From Triglochin maritima (Eukaryota; Streptophyta; Magnoliopsida; Alismatales; Juncaginaceae): 64,000 nucleotides of DNA. Position 1 is the first letter of the stretch. Each line of letters begins with the position of its first letter. The stretch covers positions 31,502,188-31,566,187 of the forward strand of contig OY821789.1 in NCBI GenBank assembly GCA_963682175.1, written 5' to 3'. A program made the translations under genes and the position numbers. The notes under the pieces were generated by a model, which did no database searches, had not been told where the DNA came from, and saw only the letters and a list, made by a program, of their open reading frames with translations. Shown in pieces: positions 23,301 to 34,081 of the stretch.

Positions 23301-23429
23301 ACCCAATCAAATAGCTTTTATTATTATCAAGTGGTAGGGTTAATTATAATTATAATGTTGATAGTCCATCAATGACCTAATTAATACTTGGATCAATTGA
23401 AATACACATTAGATATATTTTTCACATAC
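20386..23429 (-). other. First intron of the NB-ARC-LRR gene (about 3 kb)
   Basis: AT-rich, with the donor GTATGTG and acceptor AACAG. It includes a Mutator-type MITE (20771-21093) and two purine-rich stretches, at about 21765-21830 and 22310-22365. No coding sequence is recognised. The length is large for this gene class but fits inserted repeats. Confidence 0.7.
20771..21093. mobile_element. Mutator-type MITE in the NB-ARC-LRR intron
   Basis: 323 bp with imperfect terminal inverted repeats: GGGATAACTTCATAAATACCC at one end and, read on the other strand, GAGAGAATCCACCAATACCC at the other. The 9-bp flanks TTAGTAATA (20762-20770) and TTAATAATA (21094-21102) match at 8 of 9 positions, the duplication size of Mutator-like elements. 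The motif aataccctccaa recurs inside. No coding capacity. Confidence 0.7.
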
Positions 23430-24004
23430 CTGTCACATAGATCATCGACGTTCTGCAACCAAAGAGTTGCTTCTTTCGACTGAATCACTCTCTCCTGCAA
23501 TATCTCCTTCTGGATTTCTCTTCCCAAATCGTACCTTCGAGCCTTCAAATTATCAATTTCGCTTTTCAAAGCTTCCTCAATGGTTTGAGGGGATGACGGA
23601 ATTACAAGTTTATCGTTCCAACTTGCATGTTGGTCTTTCAGACTACTGACTCGTATGAAGTTGTTGTGGATGTTGTCTCCAAGGTCATAATTAGAACAAC
23701 AACATAGGGCTTGGCGAAAAGACCACGATTCCGCACGAGGACAAAGGTCCTCGTCTATTGCTACCACCACCTCGTCCACTTTTCTCGCCCAAACTTTCAC
23801 CTCCTCCTTCACTACCATTAGAGGCTCTATCCCCATTTGCTCGGTGGACTGAATGCTCACATCTGCTTTGATGAATTTAAGGTGGTCGGATTTGTCTTTC
23901 AGTTTCTTCCATTGTCTCGTCGGACAAAAGAAGTTTGCAAATGACACTTTGTTTCCCAACCATTTCAGTACATCCCACACCACATTTAGATCTACATTTA
24001 TCAT

Positions 24005-25608
24005 CTTTGCGTTGTTAAGGAAGTGAGATGGATGGGTATGTATATATATGTGTGCGTGTGGGTTTCTGTGTTAAGTTGTTAATGTAGTGTTATGCTTTGA
24101 TCATTTTCGCTGAATCCATTGAATATGATAATGATTTGCTTTGTGTTGCATACGTACTTTGATATTTATAAAATGAATTCTGTAACTCCAGTCAAGGAAA
24201 ACAGGTCAGTTCAACTCAGCATTTAACAAATGTTAACGTACGTCACTATTCCAATGACAAGTTGGGCGGGTTGGGACCTGTTGAAATTAACCCTACTGGT
24301 TGTTAAAAGATATTAACGTCAGGCTGACATCTAAAGTAGAGAAGGCCATGAGTTCAACTTCAAACTAGGTGGGTTAAACGATTCTTGACCGTTTTAATTG
24401 TCTCTTTAAGATTTCAAAATCTTGAGAGACACGGTTGATCTGCGTTCTTACTGGCGTATCATCCTAGGTCTCATTCTTAGAAGGCAAACGGCGTGAGGCA
24501 TCCCAATAGATACTTATGAATCATCCATCTATAAAATTAATTTTTCTTATTTCTTTGCTATTACCAAAATTAACTTTATCACCCTTTTCTTTCCCAAAAA
24601 TTTGTTATCCATCTTTATATTTATTCCAGTGAAAAGATCCTTGTACTTTTCGAGAAAATCATTCATCCATTTTGCCATAAATCAGAAAATAAGGTGATTT
24701 GAATGGCAAAATACAATTTTTGATAACTGTAGTTAGACGTTGCTGGCCGGACTGTTTTCGGGCGGGCTGACCTGCCCAGCACGGCACCCTAGGCCGATTT
24801 TCCGGCCCGGCGTGCCTGGGCGTGCCGTTAACGGGCTTTGCCGGCCCGACCCGTTACTCCGACCTAACCGTAGTTCGTAAACAATAAATGTCACTACAAA
24901 TTCCCCTCCTTATTCATGAAATTAATGAAAATTATAGAATTTTATGCTTTGTTTTCTTATTTTGACACTTCGTTGTCGATTGCAAGAAATTTTTGAGGCA
25001 ATGTTGATAAATTTTAGTTCTTCAAGCAACCATCCTAGATTGGCATGAAGTTTTTATGTGGTGTTTGAGTAAATGGGCCGAGGTAAAAATACTAATGCCC
25101 GTAACCTGCCCCCACAAAGCGATTGGATAGACGAATCCGTGGTGGTTGGACATGTGATTTATTTAATATTTTTAAAATGGATTGGTGGGTGTGTTTCACA
25201 GATTGACAAGTTGTTAAATAGGTTATTCACGCGTAATGTCAATTTTGTGTTTATCTTCACCCAAATAAACAATATGTTTGTACACGTAAAAATCAAAACC
25301 TAAATTAAATCACAACATCATCTATGGAGTATCAGCAAGACAACAAATCTAAAACCTGTAAACAATAACAAATAATCATCGTAATTGTTTTGTTGATGTA
25401 GGATTTCTGGTTCGTGTAAATATAGATTTGTAACAGACATGGTAACTTAGCTAAGTTAGATTTGAACTGTAAATAATATATGTTATTAAATAATAAATAA
25501 AAATTAAACATGGTGGTGGGTTTACGAGTCGGGTTGGTACACAATTGCAACTTGTGCCTCAAAAAACGTTACTGCTTGGGCAAGGTAAGGCGGTCGGGAG
25601 TACGTAGT
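24005..25608. other. Intergenic DNA upstream of the NB-ARC-LRR gene
   Basis: Presumed promoter side of the minus-strand gene. A GC-rich island stands out at about 24745-24865 (repeated GGCCCGG/CCGGCC-type words) in AT-rich surroundings; it resembles the subterminal parts of plant hAT elements but no termini were found. No gene is supported. Confidence 0.55.
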
Positions 25609-25616
25609 CATACCAC

Positions 25617-25924
25617 CAGGCCCGGCCCAATAGCAGGAGCAGGGTGAGCTCCTGCTCCGGGCCTCATTTTGAAGGGGCCTCAAAACAAAAAAAATTGTAC
25701 ATGGGCTTATTGGGTTGCGAATAAAATTAGTGTTAACACATAAATAACACATAAACATTGATAATTTTGTCACAAATATTGCTAAGAAAACAAAAAAATT
25801 CAATTAATATTGCATTAAGTTAGTGAATTTTTTTTATTTAAACTAGGAGGACAATTTTTTTCAAATTTAGGAGTATCGTTGTTTATTTTCGCACAGGGCC
25901 TCAAAAATTCCCGAGACGGGCCTG
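25617..25924 (+). mobile_element. hAT-type MITE, copy 1
   Basis: 308 bp, starts CAGGCCCGGCCC and ends GAGACGGGCCTG, giving terminal inverted repeats CAGGCCCG(G/T)C. It is flanked by the perfect 8-bp duplication CATACCAC (25609-25616 and 25925-25932), the hallmark of hAT transposons. It is the reverse complement of the copy at 43738-44058. It encodes nothing. Confidence 0.92.
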
Positions 25925-25932
25925 CATACCAC

Positions 25933-26600
25933 TATAAAAACAGGGTTATGTATGAAAATCTGAAATTAAAAGGTCTAGGTAAAAAAATATGGAAAAGACA
26001 TAGCTGAAATCCTTTTCAACTAAACAAAGGATTATGGTGAAATTGAAACTTTACGAGGGTACAAACGAAGTTCCTCGTGTGTATTTGTTGGTAGTGACAT
26101 TTTTACTTTGCGCAATATACAAGTATGTCCACGGTAATGCCAACCATTTTTCGCTAGACAATATTAATTTTCAAACTCATCCTAATTTTTAACAAAATTT
26201 TAATACAAAGGCAAAATAAACGGTGTATTTAGGTAATACAGTTAAGTACGCATGTGTCCGATAAAGTGGCGGTGCCACGGGTCAAACAATCTGACCCTTG
26301 GATTAGTAAAATGATTACTAATTAGAATTTTGTCCTGCTGGATATCGCCGCCCCTCTAGATTTTATTTAGTTAAGATATACTTTTTCAAGATGTCGTGAC
26401 TCAAAATCATAGCACCCTGGTGGTCGCACATCCCACATTTGTCTATATCACATAGTAATAAAAATAGTGTGGGTAATATTCTCTTTAGTTGGCTAACTTG
26501 TGCAACTTTTTTTGATAACGAGTAGGATGACATACACGAATAATGGTGCAAACGGATATGAACTATACACAGATATACAGTTTGTATCAATATCATTTTT
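25933..26600. other. Intergenic DNA
   Basis: No gene or bounded repeat recognised between the MITE and the PMD scrap. Confidence 0.55.
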
Positions 26601-26959
26601 TTCAAAATTTGTTTATTGATACAGATACAGATAAAGATATAAATACAGATAAACGTGAATAATATAGAGTTTTATACATACGATGCAGTCATCTGATTTA
26701 GCCGTCTACGAATGAAATGAAGTCGCACGTCGCTCTTATCCTCACTCCGGACAACCCAGACACGCGAACGAGGATAACCAGACTCAATGATTTTCCGCTC
26801 CCGATGCGTGCAGAAAGGAGAAAAATACTCATATATCCAAGTCTGCACCAGCGTAAGACAACCCGCAATACCAGAACAATCAGCACGACTAGTTATCCCC
26901 AACTGGCGATACAGTTATGACAACGTTGCCGACCCCCATGAGTACTGACCAATGGTATC
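26601..26959 (-). pseudogene. Plant mobile domain (PMD) exon scrap
   Basis: On the minus strand a frame reads QTWIYEYFSPFC followed by HRERKIIESGYPRSR, close to QTWIYEYFPPFC and HRERKIIEDDHPRSR at about 42260-42380. Similarity includes the neighbouring intron (TTTTATACATACGAT against TTTTATACCTATGAT) and stops at about 26959 (ggtatct). It is a partial copy of the PMD gene carried by the Mutator-like element at 31312-43346, with no start or other exons. Confidence 0.75.
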
Positions 26960-27000
26960 TTCGGCTTTCACCAAGACCATTGCTACTTTGACAAATAATT

Positions 27001-28584
27001 TGAGTGGAACAACACTCTCTAAACTTGAGCACACTTAAGTAGAATATGATTTAAGACTAAAGTATGAATGTCTTGAGCTTGTGAGTGTTTGGAGTTTTCT
27101 CTCTAAAGTTGGAGACAAATAGTAGTGGGAAAGATGTTCTAAACAAGGTTGGGAATAGGGCTGTAAATGGGTAATATTTTACCCGCAACCCACCCCGTCC
27201 CGCCCCGCCTAATGCGGGTAGCGGACAAAAAAATATTACCCGCCAACCCGCTAACCCGCCACCCGCATAACCCGCCTAATAAGTGGGGCGGGTTGCGGTT
27301 GTCTTGCAACCCGCCCCGCATAACCCGCAACCCGCCTAATCAAATATATTATTAATTTTTTATATACCAAAATCATTTTAATGTTTCAATTTTACTCATA
27401 ACCATTAACCCACCTTACCAAATCATTATTCAACACTAACCAAATGTCTAGTTTTTCACTCAACACACATCTAATTTCCCAAAAAATACAATAAGTAATT
27501 ACTATTTTTCAAGTTTTGATGTTCTTTTATTTTTCTTAGAAAAAATCAAAAAAAAATCAAAAAACCCGCCAAACCCGCCCCGCCTCACCTAGTCCAACCT
27601 TATGCGGGGCGGGTAGCGGTTTTTTTATTTTTGACCCGCCCCGCCCCGCCCCACATACCCGCTTAACTTATGCGGGGCGGGTAGCGGTGGACCAAAAACC
27701 CGCCCCGCCCCACCCCGCTTACACCCCTAGTTGGGAACATCTATTTATAATCTCTTAAGATGTTTTAGACATTGAGGCTAAGTGTGGTGAAGGGTTGTGC
27801 AAGAAACACAAAGCAGGAAACTACATCACACATTTTAGTGCAAATTTGGTCGACCGGACGAGTCAAACGGTTGAGCGCTAGACGGTTCTGAACAAGGATC
27901 GAACCACTAAACAGGGAACAATAGAACAAAAATAGGCTATAACTAAAGATCACTTAAGTTAAGGGGCGACCAAAAGGTTGAACAGTCGACCAAAAATTGG
28001 CAGGGAATCTGGGGTTTTATATTCGGTCGAACAAACGGATTTGGACGGTCGACCGAGAAAAGGCAGGAAAACTGGTTTTCAAGAAACATCTTGGAACGGT
28101 CGACCAAGGTTAAGGTAACGGTCGATCGAAGGACAAAGTATTTTGGGGTTTAGTTAAGTTTATACGAATACGACCGTTGGTATAATACGACAAGTCTAAC
28201 TGTCAAATGACATGTGTAGACGGTCGACTGAGAAGGTCTAAATGGTCTACCGGTAAAATCCACTATTTGATAAAGGATCAAACGGTCGACCAGAGGCATT
28301 TCGGTCGACCGAAATGACATAGGAAATTTTGGTTTAGATTTAATGAATTCCGGTCAAGGTTTGGGTGACCTATTTAAGTCCAAATGATCTGAGATTTTGT
28401 TTGTGACTTATATAAAGAACCTAGTGTGTGTTTAAGTAGTTTTTAACTCTTGTATGCTCAAGTACACATAGTTCCTAAGACACAAAATAAATGAAGATTA
28501 CATGTCTTCAAATGAGATTTGATTATATATCTTGACTTGAATCCTTTATTTCTTGAGTCTTGATCACCTGTAGATGTTAGAACA
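27001..28584 (-). repeat. LTR-like unit with GTCGAC motifs, split by a hAT MITE
   Basis: A region without coding sequence. On the minus strand it would begin TGTTCTAACATC (near 28584), carry about ten GGTCGACCG-type words (27850-28310), then a TATA box TATAAATAGATG (about 27739-27750), and end near 27001. This arrangement suggests an LTR of an unidentified retrotransposon in minus orientation. A target-site duplication could not be read, so the ends are approximate. The unit abuts the point where PMD similarity ends. Confidence 0.4.
27156..27729. mobile_element. hAT-type non-autonomous element rich in CCCGCC words
   Basis: 574 bp, starts TAGGGCTGTAAATGGG and ends GCTTACACCCCTA, so the termini are TAGGG(C/G)TGTAA inverted repeats. 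It is flanked by the perfect 8-bp duplication GTTGGGAA (27148-27155 and 27730-27737). Both ends hold many subterminal repeats of AACCCGCC/GCGGGGCGGGTAGCGG, probable transposase-binding sites by analogy with hAT elements. No gene. Confidence 0.9.
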
Positions 28585-29663
28585 AAATAATGTATATGTT
28601 ATGCAATATGTGCTACACTATATTGATTATTATTAAGATTATGTTGATTAAATCATCAAAACATATTAAGGTAAAAAGGCAACAAATTGAAGACAAATTA
28701 GCTAAACCATTCTGTTTGAGGAGTAATTTTTTTCCAATTTCTTTTAAGGTTTTTCATTACTCAGTAAGTTTAGCTAGCTTCCGGGTTGTTTTCATTTGTA
28801 ACCAATTATTGTTTCTCGATTTGAGTCAACAATTATTAATAAATAAAATGGTTATTTCGCGGAAAAACAAAATGTGTTTGTGTTTGTTAATTTAATTGTG
28901 ATTGTATACTTACTTGAAATTAAAAAAACGATCGAAAAATCGAAACCCAATCCGACCCGGCCGAATAAAATTCTGAAGCGATGCCCCCGGATCCGGCACG
29001 GATTTTGCCCGACCCAGGCCCTTCAAGGCCAACAAGAGTCCCAGAACTAATCAACATGACATAATATTATCGGTGACGCACGTTGGTTTTGGTACCATTG
29101 TTGTATTTTTCTCATATATTATTAGGTAGGGTCGAGCATCCGTCCAGTATCAGATCGAAAACCAAAACTAGAAAATCCAAGTACCGAAGAACGAACCGAA
29201 TCAGGTCTGGACCATATTGCTAAGGTTCGGCATGGTCCTCGACCTAGATTCCGATCAGAAGTTATTTTATGAGATTTTATTTATTAAAAATACATTAATC
29301 AATTTGGTTTTGTTGAAATAATGAAAAATTATGGTAACCTATAATAACTTGTAGATTTGTTCAAATTTAAGAATTTTATACTATAAATCTTAAGTAAATG
29401 TAAAAATTTAAAATATATTCGATCCAGATCGGTCTGTATCATGTGTTTTTTAGTCATGTTGGTTGCATATTCGAATTCAATTTGAATCTCTTCAATCCCA
29501 GTTTCACATTGCAAGGCTTGCGAGGAGGGTAGAAATTGATATGGTTTATGTATTCTGTATTTGTATCCTTTGGAGATGTGAATATCAAAAATTTCATATC
29601 CAACGGATATGAAACGGACGTGGATGTTGGTTTTTTCAATTTTCTAGGATATGGATATAGGTA
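28585..29663. other. Intergenic DNA
   Basis: AT-rich. A short GC-rich piece with CCGACCCGGCC-type words lies at about 28955-29035. No gene or bounded element is supported. Confidence 0.55.
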
Positions 29664-29830
29664 TAGGGGTGTAAAAGGGTCGGGTATGGTCATACTCGTA
29701 CCCATACCTGCCTAACTAAATGGTTACGGGTATATACTCATTTAAATATTATTGTACTCGTACCCGTCCCATACCCGTTTAAATAAACGGGTATAACGGG
29801 TATTGTGTGTATAATTTTTGCTAACAAAAT
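29664..29830. repeat. Truncated hAT-type left end
   Basis: TAGGGGTGTAAAAGGGTCGGG matches the terminal type of the element at 27156, followed by repeated tacccgt/acgggta words. No right end is found before the solo LTR. Confidence 0.45.
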
Positions 29831-29914
29831 GTGTACTTTTGCTAACAATCGAGAACACATGTAAATGGGCGAAACAAGTTGTCATTGGAAGTAGATTTTT
29901 TTGGTAATATCATC

Positions 29915-31306
29915 TGTTGAACTTTTTAATTAAACCGCAAGTGCACGGCCGCGTTGAAGCGGTGGAAAATACGGGTCGTCCTCAGGGAGGTGAGCAGCCT
30001 CTCGTTTGCACGAAATCAAGTGGCGAAAAAAATGGGGAGGAGAGTTTGATTATTCTACTCTACACTACACTACGCTAAGAAGTACGAAATGCGAAAGAAA
30101 GAAACAAACGATGAAATAACAACTAAGCTAAGAACAAAATAAGAGTGCTGAAATTCAGGAATGGGAAAACCCCTAAGGGGTGGAGTGAGTGCACATATGC
30201 AAAGAGGCGGGTGTTGAACACATTCTTTAAGCACAAATGAAGGTGGTGTTGTCATGCATAGGAAGTGTCTAAATGTTATGACAAAACCTATCAATCTATT
30301 CACCAACCTAATTGATTAACATTTACATATGCAAGTTGTTTATTTCAGAACTTAAACAAGCATGAGAGGTGTCTAATCATTTTGGCAAATCTCATCAAGT
30401 TATAAATTTATCCTAAACAAGCAAGCATACATTCATGTTTTATCAACACATTGGAAATTAAGCATTCATTCCATTCTCTAATGCATGTATGAACATCTAC
30501 TCCACCCCCCCCCCCCAAAGGGGATGAAACTACTACTCACTACACATTAGACTAAGCATTAAACTAAGCAAAGAAAGCATATTAACTAAGCTACTAAAAC
30601 TAATGAAATGAAATTAAGCAAAGCAAAACAAATGTTTGAGAAACACACAACATAATAAAGAAACTTTTACTAAAATGACTCACATTTAAAGTAACATCCT
30701 CCTACTTTAGTGTGTGCTTCAAGGCCTCACTTCTAGTAGGAAAAATAGCCACTTAAAATATGGAGTGATTACAATAGAAGGTGAAGAGTTCTATTTATAG
30801 CCATAGAAAAAGACACTCCGGGACAATCCCCCGATGTGGGACTAAACAGATACCAAAAATAGCTTAAACATCCTCTAATACATGTGCTGGAGAAATTTGA
30901 GCAGATTTGGGCCAAAACAGACCGCCAATTGGCGGTCTATATGGTTCGAATCCCGCTGGGTTTTCTTCTGGGCTTTTCTGGATGTTTTTTGTGATCTTTG
31001 ATGAATCTACTTCGCTTGTTGGAGCTCCGACCTGAATAGAATTGCCAAAATACTCCCCATGATGGTTTGGAGTTTTCTGTTTTGCTCTTAGGTCCTTCGG
31101 TCTTGCATTCAGGTCCTTCTTCCTTGCATCTTGTTCCCCAGATCTCACAATTCAGTCATTTTCCACAGCTTTTGGGTCATTTTATTCTTCATCTTTTCAA
31201 ACCTATTTATTCCTGAAAACTAAACATAAAACTTGTAACATAGCATTGTTTAGGTGAAAGATCATGGATATAAGATGCAAATATAAGCATGAAATGATGT
31301 CAAGCA
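29915..31306 (-). repeat. Solo LTR, Athila-type
   Basis: 1392 bp with TG...CA ends (TGTTGAACT and GTCAAGCA), flanked by the perfect 5-bp duplication TCATC (29910-29914 and 31307-31311). The motif accgcaagtgcacgg near the left end matches the ends of the other Athila-type LTRs, which sets the orientation as minus. On that strand a TATA box GGCTATAAATAG lies at about 30787-30798. A run of 13 C is at about 30507-30519. No internal region is present, the usual result of recombination between the two LTRs. Confidence 0.85.
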
Positions 31307-31379
31307 TCATCCTACAAATCAAAAGCAGATAATCAGATGGATTTTTATCTGAGAAGCGATCATATAAATGAAATGAGTT

Positions 31380-32697
31380 CTCGTGATATAGATATTGCAC
31401 TTCGGAAGAACATGAAAATAAAGGATTGCGGTTTTCGTCTTTTGATAAAGGTAGTCGAGCGATGGGATCGTGACGGATGAGTCGTAGTTTCTAATAGTAC
31501 TCATGGGCAGTACAACCACAGACTTGCAGTTTATCCAGAGAGTCACCGACAGATCAGCAGTCTCAGTCTTGTGGCCAAGAAAATTGTCCGTGATATGACT
31601 AAGGCACAAGCGAGACCACGTAACATCTTGTTGGCAGTAAATGAGAAATTTCCAGATGATAATCCCAATTAGAGACACATTTATAACTTCAGAGACTACA
31701 TGAGGAGAACAAAACATTAAGACAGGCATCCCGCTCAGCAATTTCTGAATAAGGAAGTGCAGTATCAGTACTTACATTGGATTGTGGTGGATGAAGAAAC
31801 TAATGTCATCACTCACGTATTTTTGGCACATCCGACGTCAGTTCAGTTGTTGCGCACATACCCTTTCGTAATATGCATGTATTCGACATACAAAACGAAC
31901 AAGTAAAAGATGCATTTGTTCGAAATGGTTGGGTGACTCCAACAAACATGAACATCCTCGTCGGCGATGCAATTATGAAGGATGAGACCGAGTCTAGTTA
32001 TCAGTGGGTGTTGGAGAAGTTGCGTGATCTATTATTGGATATTGTCAGCCAGACTGCAATAATAACAAACCACAAGTTAGGCCTGATGCGACCAGTAGGA
32101 GAGGTTTTTCCTAAGTCTGCTCATTTACTTTGTACCTGACATATCAACAAAGACGTATACAATTACACATACCACGTATTCGACAAGAACAAGAAGCTTG
32201 CAGACAATTTTAAGTGTGGAAAGTGGAGGAAATTCATGCTTTCTTCTTCACAGACCGAGTATGATAGTGTAGTCCGTAATCTGAAAGATTTTTTTAACTC
32301 TTGCCCAACTATCACAAAGTAACTGAAAGACACGTGGCTAGTGCATAATGAAAAGTGTGTGTTGAATTGGACGAACAAAGTCCTTCATTTCGGCAACACT
32401 ATGAACTGTGGGGTTGAAACCACTCATTCAGCTCTAAAAGAGAAGATCACTACATCGACTGCAGCTCTGGACACTCTTTTCGACCACATGAACGCGGCTA
32501 TTGAAATGCAGCTGACGAATATTCTGAACTTTCTTGAAGAGTCGAGACGTCAAAATTTGACTAACTACATAGGTACTTTGTACCAGCATATAAATGGTCG
32601 AGTTTCGCATCACTGCTTGTCATTATTGAGTCAGGAGTTGAAGAGAATGCAGGACTTAAGCAATCAAGTTGAATATCGCTGCAGGTGCGGTTTTTGA
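31380..32697 (+). pseudogene. Mutator-like transposase (FAR1-type N-terminus and DDE core), multiply broken
   Basis: Successive frames give the N-terminal DNA-binding part (KDCGFRLLI, HGQYNHRLAVYPE), a linker (RPRNILLAVNEKFPDDNP), the start of the DDE domain (STYKTNK, where the family has DATYKTNK), then TPTNMNILVGDAIMKDETE, LGLMRPVGEVFPKSAHLLCT and, after a stop, HINKDV. The last block (LNWTNKVLHFGNT, VETTHSALK, GRVSHHCL) is the family's C-terminal part. At least four stops or shifts occur, and the first and second catalytic Asp positions appear replaced (Tyr and Asn). It cannot encode active transposase. Confidence 0.82.
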
Positions 32698-33184
32698 CAT
32701 CATATGAGATTTCTTGTGCATGTACCATGCACAATTGTATTGAGTCAGGTGATGGATTTTATTTAGAGCAGATTTATCCATTCTGTAAAACACTTGTCAT
32801 TGGAGAATGAGTCCAGATGTCAGAGTTTGTGGATCAGTTAGCACAAGACGTCGAGTATTTTCGGAAGCTTGTTGATGAGATTTCGGGAAGCAACCTTGTA
32901 GTAATTCGTAGTGCCTCTCGTATTTTATACGCACAGCTACACCCCAATCAGTCGAACTATTAAGAACTCGTAGAAAATACTAAGGTACGATGTCGACCAA
33001 GGGGAAAGTCGACACGTCGAGACCCGAGTGCCTTTGAGTATGCTAAGCGAGGTCGTGGTCGGTCTTCCAGTAGTGGGAGCAGGGGTCGTGGTCGGTTTTC
33101 CAATTTGAGTTGTTTGTTTACTATTATTACTTAGTTGTTTGTTGTTATTAATAAATATAACTTTGCTATTTTTCTATCTTATAG

Positions 33185-33799
33185 TGTCCAGACGGATTGA
33201 CGTCGATAACTTCCCATATGTTGATAGACTGCCAGAAATCATTTTACTATTTCTTGAGAGATGGAATGACGTACGTGCTGGCGACAACTGTGGATTTCGA
33301 TGTGTTGCCGATGTTTTTCATGGTGGTCAAGACAATTGGTTGTACGCTCGTTGTGCAATTTCTAATGAGATAGGTGTCTATCCCATTTATGAGCACGTTT
33401 ATTATGATGATGTGGTACACACTTGTCAGCGAATTGATTGGGGTGGGGGAGACTATGGCGATGATCACTATTTGGAGGTTTGGGGTGACTTTTTCCCTAT
33501 TGCAAATTTTTACAAGTGTGTAGTTATGTATTTCTCAATGGGAACAGATGGTTCGTTCTACCCGTGTCTTACAGTGCTACCTTGGGAGAGTGTCTAGCAT
33601 GACGAAGTCATGCAGAGAGTTGGTCATTGCTCATTTAGGGAGTTACAGACATTTCATTCGTTTAGAATTAGTTGAGGGATTCCTAGTACCTCCTATAGTA
33701 ACCATGTGGTTTCAAATGCGAGATGAGAGTGTTGCTGAATGAGATGAAGAGTACGAACGTAGGAGAGCGTATTGGAACCGGTTACGTAGTATATTTTGA
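33185..33799 (+). pseudogene. OTU-like cysteine protease domain of the Mutator-like element
   Basis: A frame around 33185-33597 reads VSRRIDVDNFPYV, then VRAGDNCGFRCVADVF, then QDNWLYARCAI, the D-x-N-C-GF signature of the OTU-like domain found in plant transposon proteins. A frameshift near 33560-33600 leads to HLGSYRHFIRLEL and RRRAYWNRLRSIF in another frame, ending at TGA 33797-33799. A linker before it (about 32990-33090) has RRDPSAFEYAKRGRGR, seen in this transposase family just ahead of the OTU part. The nucleophile Cys and a later His are present, but the GDGNC Gly is missing. OTU enzymes remove ubiquitin; whether this lineage does is unknown. Confidence 0.7.
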
Positions 33800-34076
33800 T
33801 TGTAATTTGTAATGCAGTTGTAATGTATAATATATTGACGATGATATCGTGTATTTGTACTTATATCATGTTGTTTTTTATCAGATTTTGAATTTAATTC
33901 ACGTTACATATACCAAATAGGTCTATGATATGCTCGTGATAATAAGTACTAAAAATACGACAGATAAACAAATAGGGAGAAGATATGTTCATCAGAAATA
34001 AATAATAAGAGTACAACAGATAAGAAAATACCAACAAATGTAGAAATAGTTCAACATATAATAAAATAAAAAATGT
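33800..34076. other. AT-rich spacer between OTU-like and PMD pseudogenes
   Basis: Probably the shared 3' side of two convergent genes before the Athila-type insertion. No feature recognised. Confidence 0.5.
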
Positions 34077-34081
34077 ACAAG

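Larger units (their letters stand above)
17358..24004 (-). pseudogene. CC-NB-ARC-LRR disease resistance gene (RPS2/RPS5-like class), three exons, one frameshift
   Basis: Model: exon 1 24004-23430 (ATG MINVDLNVV), exon 2 20385-19874, exon 3 19577-17358. Splice sites are GTATGT/AACAG and GTACGC/CAACAG, and exon lengths 575 and 512 keep phases 2 and 1 in register. Exons 1 and 2 are coiled-coil type (WLQNVDDL; VKRWLEDATHLSQRIDDFL) and end at VVGLEE. Exon 3 has the P-loop GMGGIGKTT (19489-19515), kinase-2 LLLLDDVW (about 19250-19275), VVITTRE, GLPL (about 19010) and a variant MHD box, LHD (about 18610). Leucine-rich repeats run to the stop. Between P-loop and FDTLIFVVVSK the frame shifts by one base (19445-19462); the P-loop frame ends in TGA. 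The family binds ADP/ATP and triggers immune responses when it senses pathogen effectors. The allele is a pseudogene unless the indel is an error. About 1,090 residues otherwise, usual for the family. Confidence 0.88.
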
